Shown here piece after piece: positions 1-11,900 of a stretch of DNA of 64,000 nucleotides. A model generated the notes under the pieces. It made no database searches. It had not been told where the DNA came from and saw nothing but the letters and a program-made list of their open reading frames with translations. The translations under genes and the position numbers were made by a program. Origin of the DNA: Heliocidaris tuberculata (taxonomy: Eukaryota > Echinodermata > Echinoidea > Camarodonta > Echinometridae); assembly GCA_025618425.1 (NCBI GenBank), contig CM046842.1:29853081-29917080 (forward strand), written 5' to 3'. Position 1 is the stretch's first letter, and each line of letters starts with the position of its first letter.

Positions 1-45
1 GGGACTACAGTATGACATGAAAGCTATAAAAGACCAACAAACTAT

Positions 46-434
46 TAAAGGGAAAGTTCACCCTGGTATTATGTTGATTTGAATAAAAGAGAAAATGTGA
101 GAAAGATTAGTGAAAGTTTGAGCAAAAAACGAGCTCCTCTCCTCTCACATTTTGTGGTAAAACATATGAGCAATGATTATATCTAAGGTGCATGTATGAC
201 ATATTTTCTTTATAGAAAATGGAAATTAATGATTTTTGGAGTTAAGGGCAAATGGGAGGGGAGCTTGCAAGATACGTCATGGAGTTGCCAATTTGTGTTT
301 GATTGATTACCACTTCAAAAATTCATAACTTTCTTATTATCGTATTTTGCTCAAACCTTCACTGATCAGTTTCTTTACTTTTTCTGCTTCTTTTAAAACC
401 AACTTGTAATCAAGGTGGACTTCCTCTTTAAGCC
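46..434. mobile_element. MITE family B (TTAAAGGGAAAGT ends)
   Basis: Starts ttaaagggaaagttcaccct and ends ggtggacttcctctttaa, giving imperfect terminal inverted repeats. Relatives are the outer parts of 12.52-13.46 kb and the partial copies at 1690-1830 and 42.71-43.03 kb. No coding capacity. Confidence 0.65.
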
Positions 435-487
435 ACTTTTTGTCAGATTTTGAGTATTATTACGATATTAACATTTGGAGAGAATTT

Positions 488-576
488 TTATTCAGGAGGC
501 ATATTTTTTTGATATCCTTCAAAACTGACATAAAGAGAATTAGAAAGCTTTCATCTTTACCTGAACTCAACCTTCT
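488..576. repeat. MITE family A fragment
   Basis: The right end of the family A element (…tgaactcaaccttctc) is truncated directly against the family C element that begins at about 590. Confidence 0.5.
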
Positions 577-587
577 CAATAAATATT

Positions 588-996
588 TTAAAGACAATTG
601 ACCACATTTTATGGTTTGGCTCAATTACTTTTGACTCAGAGCTCTAAAAAATATGCCAGATGCATGAGCAGAAAAAGCAAAAATTTCTGCACACACTCTG
701 TCCATTTATATTGCATGACCATATTGCATTTTATGCCAGGAATTTTAAAAACAAGAATAAGCTGTAAAATAGTTAAATTGGCAACACATTGAGAAGTTCA
801 AAATCATTGCTCTTTATCAAAATTGGCAATATTTTCAACTTTTCAACAAAATTCCTAACCATGTAAATTGTTTTCAAAGACATTACACCTTATTAGAACC
901 ATGTAGCACTAAAAGAAAAATAATATTGTTGCCAATTTTAAGAACAAAGTGTGATCAATTTAGCCCTTAAATAATTCCTGTCCTGAAAGGGTTAAA
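588..996. mobile_element. MITE family C (TTAACCCTTTCAGGAC end), reverse orientation
   Basis: A 410-bp repeat beginning gacaattgaccacatttt and ending cctgtcctgaaagggttaa. Near-identical layouts occur at 55,097-55,510 and 61,913-62,320. It contains no meaningful reading frame. Confidence 0.65.
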
Positions 997-1689
997 TGTA
1001 CGTGTATTACAAGACCACTATTCAGAAATTCGTAATGCCGTATGGTGACATGTAAACCAACAGAACAACAGGAAATGCTTATCATGGACATGATGTTGGA
1101 ATGTGATAAGATTCAAAAGAGACTTTAGCTTGTATACACGAGTTGTTGTGCCAGGTCACACACGTGACCAACAAGTTTTCTCCTGACATCAAACTGATAT
1201 AACTGTTGCTGCCAAAGCCGGGGTATTAATTATTTTTGATTTACTGACACAGTCCCGCATATGACAAGAATAAAACTCAAACTTTGCAGAATGATGAGGT
1301 TTTTATTGCACAAAATCCCACTTATTGTCACCCAAGTGACCTCTCCTCTGTGGACAGGAAGGAGATTGCACAGGAGAAGACCAATGTCATTAATATTATT
1401 TTATTATTATTGTTATTATTTTTATTATCATCAAGAGGAGGAGGAGGAGAGGAAGAAGTACAAACAAGTGCATATAAAAAACAACGAAGAAATAAATAAA
1501 AACAAAAACAAAACAAAGAACAACAAACTTTTTGAGCTGAGCACAACAAAATTTAAAACTCTTGAGACATGAAATGTATTTCATGGTAAATAGTACATCC
1601 AGTGAATGATGGCTCATTCATACCTTTTCTGTCACAGATTACTAACACAGTGACATTACCTATTCGGTCAAATTGAAATTCCCATATGC

Positions 1690-1830
1690 ATAGTGATTTC
1701 AACTTTCAAAAATTCATAACTTTCTTATTGCTTGTCCGATTTCGTTCAAACTTTTACCAATCTGCTTCTCTAATTTTTCCTCTTTCTTTCAAAGCAACTT
1801 GCTATTAAGGTTGGATTTCCCTTTAAGAAA
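1690..1830. repeat. MITE family B fragment
   Basis: Carries the 'aaaattcataactttcttat' block and the end ggttggatttccctttaag of family B. The left half is missing. The rest of 1000-2580 shows a TTA-rich microsatellite near 1390-1435 and otherwise nothing I can name. Confidence 0.5.
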
Positions 1831-2579
1831 CAAAAATAGAGCGAAAAAGGCTCTTATTTCCACTATGTTCGCAAATTATGTGAATACGTTCTTACCTGTT
1901 TGCGAAAATAGGGTAGTTTTGTGAATGTGTAAGCGATAAGCTAAGTAGGTTTATATATTTGAGTCCATATTGTACCTGTTTTTGCGAGATTGCAATATGC
2001 AGGGTAAATGTATAAGAAATCATTTTTTGAGGGTTTAAAATGCAATAATTTTCTAAAGCTCAGTCACTTTGCTTCCTGGATCTCGTAATTTCAAAACTCA
2101 GTATAGAATACAGTTTATAAATATCATATTTAAAGGGTTCAAAATTTGAAAAATGAAATGTAATTCATGTTGCTTTACTTGATATTGTGTAGGTTACATA
2201 AGCCTTGTGTTAAATATTGCCCCCAATATAGGATAAAGTGTATAAAGTTGCATAGATTTTGCAAAGGTTAAACTTTTGAAAAAAACATCTCAACGTTCGA
2301 CTGCCTTGCTAAATTTCTTGACTGTTTCTCCAGAGTTTTCGTTACTTTTGCACTCCATTTGAGAAGGAAATGAAAAATGTTTATCAATGTTAAAAATTTG
2401 GATCTCGTATCCCTCCACTGAAGTGCTCAATTATGAATTTTCCTTGGTAAAACACAAAATACAGGTTAGGAAATTGCATTTTTGGGCTGAAATTGGAAAG
2501 AAAGAAAAAAAAATCTCCCGTTCGGTCACTTTGCTCCCTCGCTTGTACAATAATGTAGATAGGCCATGTTCAAACAAGA

Positions 2580-2944
2580 TTAGTTAGTTAGTGTAGTAAG
2601 GGAAAGAAAGAGCTCCTTATCAAACTGTTGGCTCAGCTTGACAAGGGTTGTCTTCAATGAAGAGGCCTTCTCCTGTGAGATTTCCGGAGCGACTGATTTC
2701 GCGCTTAGCGATTTCATCTTCCTGCCGTTCTGTTCATGAAACATGTCGCCGTACTGGCCAATGAACTTCTGAACGTCGGTCTTGTACCTCTCAAATCTGG
2801 GAGGACCAGCCCTCCCGGAAGCTTCTGTCATACAGATGTCCTCTAAGAAGGTTGTGTCAAGCTCCTCACTCACATTTCCGACGACCTTTCCTGCTCTATC
2901 CATTGCCAAATCAGATTGGTTTCCTTTCAGCTGCCTGATTGCAT
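2580..2944 (-). CDS. DUF6589/PHD gene exon 12, C-terminus
   Basis: Acceptor taattcgacag|AT, stop TAA at 2582-2580. Begins AIRQLKGNQSDLAMDRAGKV, matching the segment that follows the GGxGxN block in DUF6589 proteins. It then has a charged tail with RFERYKTDVQKFIGQYGDMF and ends SLTTLTN. No canonical polyadenylation signal was confirmed downstream. Confidence 0.8.
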
Positions 2945-5900
2945 CTGTCGAATTAAAAAAAAAATTCAAACAGTTGATTTTGAAGGATGAATTCATTGCA
3001 AAGAGGTTGATAAGATGATTTGCCCCATAATGTCTAAGGTATAGATTTCGCCAGGGACCAATTTAATGAGTTAAGGAATCTTGATAACTTTATAAGAAAT
3101 TGTGAAAATCTAATTAACGTTTTCTTTGAATCTGATTTCTGATCATTACTTTTGTAAATGAAGACAAATATCTTTCAGGACATAATTTTTCTCATGTGAT
3201 ATATATATATTTTTTTTACATCGGCAGATGTTTTGCTGAATAAAGTGAATATTTGAATTCTCACCTGCCACCTGGAAATACATTGCTGAATTCTTTCCCT
3301 CTCCACCATCTAAGTTAACGGTTCTATTATGGATGGCCTCATGGGCAACACGAGGTGGATAACATCCAGATACACCTATAGGAAGAAACAGAATTGTCAC
3401 CATTTTTACAGCCGTTTATTTATTTTGGGAAAGTAAACATCACTGAACTTTTGTGTCGTTTTAACGAGTCTCACATTCTAGCGACGCCCTTTGTAAATTA
3501 TATGTTTTAGTATAGAACACTTTTGATCACTCTGAAGATCAAAGTATTAGCTTCATATCCAACTTTTTCCTCTATTTTGGAATAGTATATTAGCCAGCGC
3601 TAATTGTTTTAGAAGACAATTATTTGCCAACTTTCAAATTTTGGAGGACATCCATATTAAACATTTTACAGGAAGCCACCCTACCACCCCCCCCCCCTTC
3701 CCATCTCCATTGAGTCCCTGACCGTGCATTTCATAGTAAAGGTCCTATTAGCTTTCCCTTGTAAACACACAATGACATACCCTGCTATGTAATACCATGG
3801 TCCATGGTAACATGTAAATATATTGACCAGAAAAAAAAATAAATAAATATACATAGATTACCAAAATGTGGCAGAATAATAATACAATTATAAATCCGTA
3901 ATTTGAAAACTTGTTTCGACACGTATATAGTATGGTGAACATAATAAAAAGAATATAAGACAACATAAAATAAAGCAAGGGAATGGAGAATTACAGGGAT
4001 AGTAAATATACATGCAATATGTTTTACTGTCGTGGATATGAAGGAAAAACTGTATGAAATGTTTGATCACTCTGAAGATCAAAGTATTAGCTTCATATCC
4101 AACTTTTTCCTCTATTTTGGAATAGTATATTAGCCAGCGCTAATTGTTTTAGAAGACAATTATTTGCCAACTTTCAAATTTTGGAGGACATCCATATTAA
4201 ACATTTTACAGGAAGCCACCCTACCACCCCCCCCCCCTTCCCATCTCCATTGAGTCCCTGACCATGCATTTCATAGTAAAGGTCCTATTAGCTTTCCCTT
4301 GTAAACACACAATGACATACCCTGCTATGTAATACCATGGTCCATGGTAATACCTACATGTACGTTATACAGCTCTTCTTTAGTTGAAAGTTAAAATAGA
4401 TTTTCGGTTTTCAGATAGTGAAACTTTTCAATTCTAAGGCATTTCGGAGCCTGAATAGTGTTCTGTATCCTTATTATTCATTATGTATTTCTTCTCTTTT
4501 TCAAAATGTCCAAGGGGACGATCCTCAAAGTAAATCTTGGAACGTCCATATTAAACATTTTACAGGAAGCCACCCTTCCAACCCCCCCCCCCCCCCCACC
4601 CTCTTTCCCATCTGTTAAGCGGAAATTGCCCCCCTTGCCCCTTTCAAATACAATATAGTGCTTACCAGCGAGAAATTGATGGGCAACAGCAACATGCTTA
4701 AGATGCCCTCTAGAAAACAGTTCTGGCAGATATATACGCCAGTATCCAACTGTAGCCTCGCCATCGCCTTCACGTTCGGCATCTCTCATGCTCTCACTAA
4801 ACAGAGCACACCAAGTAGATCTCTGGAGGTAATGAAGAAGCTCATCTCTGTATTGGTCTCTATCTCCCCCACATGCAGGAGAGCAATACCAGTCACCATC
4901 TGAAATATTATTCAAGATATATATGCATATAGTTTCAGTTTCAGTTTCAGAACAGTGATTTTGACAAGAAATCAAATATACCATTCAGTATTTAATAACA
5001 AAATATATTTTACACAGTTTAAAGTTATAAAATCGAAAGTATACATAAACATCCAGTATAATAGTATTTTTTTTATTATTTTTTTTTAAAGTTAAACCTG
5101 TGGAAATGGAGGGATCCACTGAAAAACAGAGCTTGTAGAATGTGGATCCCTCGAAATAATGACAAACGTAATTTTTTTTTAACATGTAAATATATTGACT
5201 AGAAAAAAAAAATATAAATATACATAGATTACCAAAATGTGGCAGAATAGTAATACAATTATAAATCCATAATTTGAAAAACTTGTTTCGACACGTATAT
5301 AGTATGGTGAACATAATAAAAAGAATATAAGACAACATAAAATAAAGCAAGGGAAGAGAGAAATACAGGGATAGTAAATATACATGTAATATGTTTTACT
5401 GTCATGGATATGAAGGAAAATACTGTATGAAATGTTCAGGTATTTATTTATTTTTTTCTTTTTTGAAATAAACTGGCATGATTCCAACCTATAATATAAC
5501 GAGAAAGTAAGTTTTGTTTTCCAGCTACTTTTCATAATGACTACAGGGTAAAAAATATGTATAAATATTTTGGGAACGAAATCAATGGGCAATTTCAATT
5601 TCGTTACTCTAATAAGGACTTTTAACAAGAGAATTTGAAGTAACAATCACAAAATTACCAACGGATAAATCGCTATGACCTTGTGGTCTATCCATAGCAA
5701 ATTCTATCCACCAAAAGACACAACAAAAATCACTTCAAAAAATTTCTGTGTTTTAATAAGAGAAACTGATCAGGCCAAGACAAGGTTGGCTGCAAAAATC
5801 ATTTTCTATCTAAATCGTGGAAAATGTGACATTTTAAAAACATATTGCTTGTCTATTAGAACTAATCTACATCAGGAAAGGGGCTGCCAAAACCCGAAAT

Positions 5901-8900
5901 CGCCATTTAAAAATGCTTACAGGAGGTGGAGGAATGAAGGGTTTAACAGGATGGCTAAATGCCCCTTTCCTACAGTGCCACTGCTGAATGTGCATGGGCC
6001 TGCCAGAAACATAACATATCAAAACATAGCGCTAACATTGTAATTCCTCAAAGAAAAAGATGGTATTTACCCTTCGACACTGGTGAGGTGGATTTAACAC
6101 ATCGGTGATGAAAATGTTGGCCACGTCGACATGACTTATTTGCGCATGTCCACGTCAGACCTGATCCTTCCAGTTTAGCTCTGCAAATGCAAGATGGCAC
6201 GTTGCCCGACTGCTCGCACTCAGGGGTACAGTACCATTCTCCTTCACTGGCTGGTTGCATGACGCAAGGCTCATGGAACCATCTTCCATTATCACAGTTT
6301 ATGTTGGAACATTCAATCATGGAACATTCCTCTAGGTCTGTTACATATCAAACAGGTAAATGAAAAGTATGTCAATATGTATATACAGTCAAACCTGCTT
6401 TAGCGACCACCTGTATAGAAAGACCACCTGTCTATAAGGACCACAATTTTTGTTTCCCTTGAAATCTGTTTCTCATTGAAACGTGTATTAAAGGAACCTG
6501 TACATAAAGACCACCTGCTCATAAAGACCGATTTTCTGGTCTCCCCTGAGCGGTCTTTATAGACAGGTTTCACTGTACATACAAGATGACAATAATAATA
6601 ATGATGGCCATCTTTCATCACGTGGCACATTACGATTATGAATAAACGTCGAACTGTGATGGAATTGACAGAGCGAGCTATCAAATTAGTCTTGGGGAAA
6701 TTTAAGTCTGTGTGTTCAGAATGAAATCGTCATTGTATTAAATACAAGTTTGAAACCATTTGGTAATCTCCTATATATGCAGCCCATCAAGTCTGGATAT
6801 TTGTACTTATGATCGTAATGTGGATTTAATATTATTGGGACCTCAATAAGGCTTTTTAAAATTGTTGTAGGTAATCAAGCATTGAAAGATGGGTGATGTA
6901 TTGCCTAATTCTTTTTATGAGATGCAGACTGATCTAGATGTACTTTATTACCTTCTTTGCAGAAGCAGAATTGATCGTCATAGCCCTCAGTCGGTGCATT
7001 CACAACATCGGCGATTTTCTCCATGGGTTGTTGGTACCAGATTCGTCTTACAACCTCATCCGCAACTGCGGACAACTCGGGTTTGAAGGTAGAGGATGAC
7101 TGTCCCGCAGTGTCATTCGCTATCTCCTCATTAAGAATGTCAGTAGCAAAACCCACCACAAATGCACATGCTATGAACTGGGAGAGAAAAACAAATGTGG
7201 AGTGTGGTGGGCATCATTATGATAAGCTACTGGACCGAATACCAGACAAATGACTAAAATGCAAATTATGACTATGTCTTAAATTAAGCAAATGTAAATT
7301 CATTGAATAAAGCATATATACAAATCACAAGGAGGTATATGTACAGATTCCTCTAATACAAGTTTCAATGAGAAACACTTTTCAAGGGAAACAAAATTGT
7401 GGTCTCTATAGACAGGCAGTCTTTCCATACAGGTTGTTGCAAAAGCAGGTTGGACTGTAGATGCATATTGATATACTTTTCATTTACCTCTTTGATATGT
7501 AACAGACCTAGAGGAATGTTCCATGATTGAGTGTTCAAACATTAATTGTGATAACGGAAGATGGTTCCATGAGCCTTGCGTCATGCAACCAGCCAGTGAA
7601 GGAGAATCGTACTGTACCCCTGAGTGTGAGCAGTCGGGCAACGTACCATTTTGCTTATGCAGAGCTAAACCAAAAGGATCGGGTCTGACGTGGACATGCG
7701 CAAACAAGTCATGTCGGGGGGTGGGGGGGATGTCATGTGGGGGAGATAGAGACCAATACAGAGATGAGCTTCTTCACTACCTCCAGAGATCTACTTGGTG
7801 TGCTCTCTTTAGTGAGAGCATGAGAGATGCTGAATGTGAAGGCGATGGCGAGGCTACCATTGGATATTGGGGTATATATCTGCCGGAACTGTTTTCTAGA
7901 GGGTATCTGAAGTACATTGCTGTTGCCCATCAATTTTTTCGCTGGTATGGATTTATAATTGTATTATTATTCTGCCACATTTTGGTAATTTTTTTCTGGT
8001 CAATATATTCACATGTTTGTCATTATTTCGAGGGATCCACATTCTACAAGCTCTGCTTTTCAGTGGATCCCTCCATTCCCACAGGTTTAACTTAAAAAAA
8101 CAAAAAACAAAAATACTATTATACTGGATGTTTATGTATACTTTCTATTTTATAACTTTAAACCATGTAAAATCTATTTTGTAATTGAATATTGAATTGT
8201 ATATTTGATTTCTTGTCAAAATCACTGTTCTGAAACTGAAACTGAAACTATATACATATATATCTTGAATAATATATTAGATGGTGACTGGTATTGCTCT
8301 CCTGCATGTGGGGGAGATAGAGACCAATACAGAGATGAGCTTCTTCACTACCTCCAGAGATCTACTTGGTGTGCTCTGTTTAGTGAGAGCATGAGAGATC
8401 CCGAACGTGAAGGCGATGGCGAGGCTACCGTTGGATATTGGCGTATATATCTGCCGGAACTGTTTTCTAGAGGGCATCATAAGCACGTTGCTGTCGCCCA
8501 TCAATTTCTCGCTGGTAAGCACTACATTTGAAAGGGGCAAGAGGGGGGGGGGGGGGCAATTTACGCCTAACAGATTTTCAACCGTGAATAAAAAAAAGAT
8601 AGTTGACACTTCAATCAATGTGAAGCAGTTATTTTGAAGTAAATTGTAACCAAAGAGCTCTTAAAACCTAATAAATTAGGAATAACTTTTTCAAAGATGT
8701 AAGCGCTTGGTCGTAATGCGACCTCGCAGAACAACATTGTGAAGTGGATGTCTTGAAGCCACGGTAAAATAGGTAAGCGAAGCTAATATTGTGGCATGAA
8801 GCATGTGTCAAGGGGTGTGCGAATTTGAACACCCCTGTGATGAATAGAAATATCTTCACGAATCAGTTGTTTACGCATGCATTAGAAAGAATGAAGCCTC

Positions 8901-11900
8901 AGTCCAAACACTGCTGGTAAGAAGATTTAAAACAAAACCATCTTCAGATTGATCATGTCCATAACAGGGGCGTAGATCCAGAGGGGGGCACCTGGGTCCT
9001 GCAGCCCCCCCCCCTTTAATTTTAAAACCCACCCCCTCCTCTTCAACTCTCTGTGGTAATAATTCCATTGGTTCCATCATAAATACATACCGTCAAACCA
9101 TTATGTCTGTACGTCTTGTAGTATTAAAGCATGGCAATAAACGTAGCCATAAAAATACACTCCTCTGCTTACAGGAATTGGTATTGTGAAATACATGTAT
9201 ACAAATCATTATATTTTCCAAAACTTTCTTGTATCTTGTTTTGTTACAATAGGAGGCAAACTTTTTTCCTCTCACCCTGACCCTCTTTACATTGGCTTAT
9301 AGGAAATAATGAAAGTTCTTTAAAAAAACTGAGGGAAGACAAGTCATGTAAAATAATATTACTACCAGCAGATAGAGGTGGCAGTCCCGGGTGTACCAGG
9401 GGACACGTTCCAAGGAAGATTTTCTTGGAGGATTTGGAGGGTGGCTTCCTGTAAAATGTTTAATAAAAACGTTCTCCGAAATTGAAAGTTGGCAAATGTC
9501 TTCTAAAATGATCAGTGCTGGCTACTATAGTATTCCAAAAGAGAGGGAAAAGGTGCATATCATGCTAATACTTTGATCTTCAGAGTGCTCCAAAGTGTTC
9601 TATACTAAAATATATAATTGACAAATTTTAAGGGAATAAAAATGAGCTCAATGATGTTTCCTTTATTTCTAAAAAATAATATACGGCTGTAAAAACAATG
9701 ACAATTCATATTCTCTTTATTACTATAGGTGAATCTGGATGTTACCCACCTTGTGTGGCCCATGAGGCCATCAACAATAGAACAGTTAACATACACGGTG
9801 GGGAGGGTAAAAATTCAGCAATGGATTTCCAGTTGAAAAACTGCAACCATTACCTGGAAGGTGAGAATTCAGCACATGTGTGCTTTCAATTCAAATATTC
9901 ACTTTATTCAGCAAAACATCTGCTGATGTAAAAAAAATTTATAATCAAACAAGAAAAATTATGTCCTGAAAGATATTTGTCTTCATTTACAAACTTAAGG
10001 AGTGATCACGCAGATTCTAAGAAAACCTTGTCGGATTTTCACAATTTCTTATGAAGTTATCAAGATTCCTTAACTCATTAAATTGGTCTACGATCATGGC
10101 TAGGCAAGAACACATCACGTCACAACCCTTTTCTTATGTCAGTGCCATTGATATGTAAAGAAAATGGAAGCTTTTTTTGAACCTCTCAATGTGTTGCCAA
10201 TTCAAAGATTTTAAAACATATTCTCATTTTTAAAATTCCTGGCGTCAAACGCAATATGGTCATGCAACAAAAATGGACATAGTGTGCGCAGAAATTTTTG
10301 CTCCATACACTCATTTCTGTGTGCAGCGAATGCGCTATGCAATAAGATTGGGTCAATTTCTGATCGTTTTGATGCATTTAAAATCTCACAGAACACACTA
10401 ATACTTGTGTAGACATGATCAACCCTTCTCAATTGCTTTGAGAGTTTCTTTAATAATGTAATCACATGACCAGAACTCAACTTCATCTTTAATGGAAGGA
10501 ATGCTTCTGGTATATATATATTGATTAAATGCAAATTGTTACTGATAGATATTTAAACTATTTGAATGGGAAGCAATAATATATGACACATGTAGATATA
10601 TTCTGTTTTTTATATATACTGTTTGTTTTTGCTTTGCTATGGTTTTTCTGTTTTGAATATATATGTAAATTGTTTAGCCTTTGTTGGTGCATCATCAATA
10701 AGGCTCTGTTGCCTTCCTAAGCTGTACTGTGATTGTTCTATAATTTTTTTAAATGTACTTTTTTAATGAATGGATGAAATAAATGGAACGAACCAACGAT
10801 TTATGAGTCTTCATTTTACAAAAAAAAAAATCATTGGTAGGATTTTCAGTAACGTCATCATTCGAATTAAAAGGTATGGAACTGTTTGTCTTGAGTATGT
10901 TTAGATGAATGAAACTAAGATTGCACCCATCTATATGAACTAAATCATGATTTTTATCAAAATGTTCTTTATTTCATTTCTAATTTCAGGCTGCACAAAC
11001 GACAACAAAAGACACAAGCAGCAACACTCCTGCAAGGTGTTCGTTTCCCACAAACACAAACAGTGGCAAAGGGGCCACTTCCCCTACCATGGCAGCAGCC
11101 AACTCAGCCACAAAAACACGCTCATCAGGAGATGGAGTTTGTAGAGCCTCCAAACCGAGGAGAAATGCCCCCTCCCCGCTCTGTGAAATATCGATTGTAT
11201 CTTACAAGGTGGAACAATGCGGAGAGGAGACTAAGTTCAATTTGTTGTGACTTCAGTGAAAGAACTGGACGCATCCTACCGACCATTCAAATCAAGACAA
11301 ATAAAACACACACGAAAAACAGAGGCCTCAAGAAACTTATCAAAACTCAAACTACCCCCAGGCAATCAAGGCTCTAAAGTAGTCCAAATCATCCAAACAA
11401 GCGTGGCTTGATGATATTGAAAAAACCATATGAGAAGAAGTGAGACGGTTAGAACGGCTCACTTCATTTTCCCCACGACTAATAAGGATCATTTCGACTG
11501 GGACCAAGTTGTAGAGAAGATTCGAATGAAAGCTCCAACGGTATACACCATTTTCTTTTCTGCGTTAACAAGGTCAAATGACCCAACGAGATAAATATCG
11601 CTGTTCACATTACTTTTGGCAGTACCATGGAATAGCTTTATTTCCTATTAAAGATACGATATACTATCATGACGACAATTCTTCCTTTACGGTGATAATA
11701 AGGACCATTTCGACTGGGACCAAGTGGTAGACAAGATTCAGACAAAAGCTCTTTTCTGCATTAACAAGGTCAAACGACTCACCAAGCTAAATATCGCTTC
11801 AGTAGTCAACAGGTTAACATTTCCACTTTCTGAAATACATGTAGACCAATTAGTTTGCCATTTGGAGGTGTCCTAGTGGAATGGTAAAAAACACTTGACT

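Larger units (their letters stand above)
3050..6503 (-). repeat. Left arm of a large gene-derived palindrome
   Basis: This segment, which holds the functional exons 9-11, is matched in reverse orientation by 7338-10095. Intronic landmarks correspond as well as exons. The GGGATCCAC...GTGGATCCC hairpin is near 5110-5150 and near 8030-8070. The text starting 'atgtcctgaaagatatttgt' is at about 9960, with its reverse complement near 3180. The arms differ by indels and by intron loss. Confidence 0.8.

Noticed and set aside
4481..4984. 167-codon minus-strand frame taken as a single exon
   Set aside because: The coding part is exon 10 (4899-4666). The rest reads through intron with a poly-Gly run from poly-C; splice sites and the inverted copy define the exon limits.
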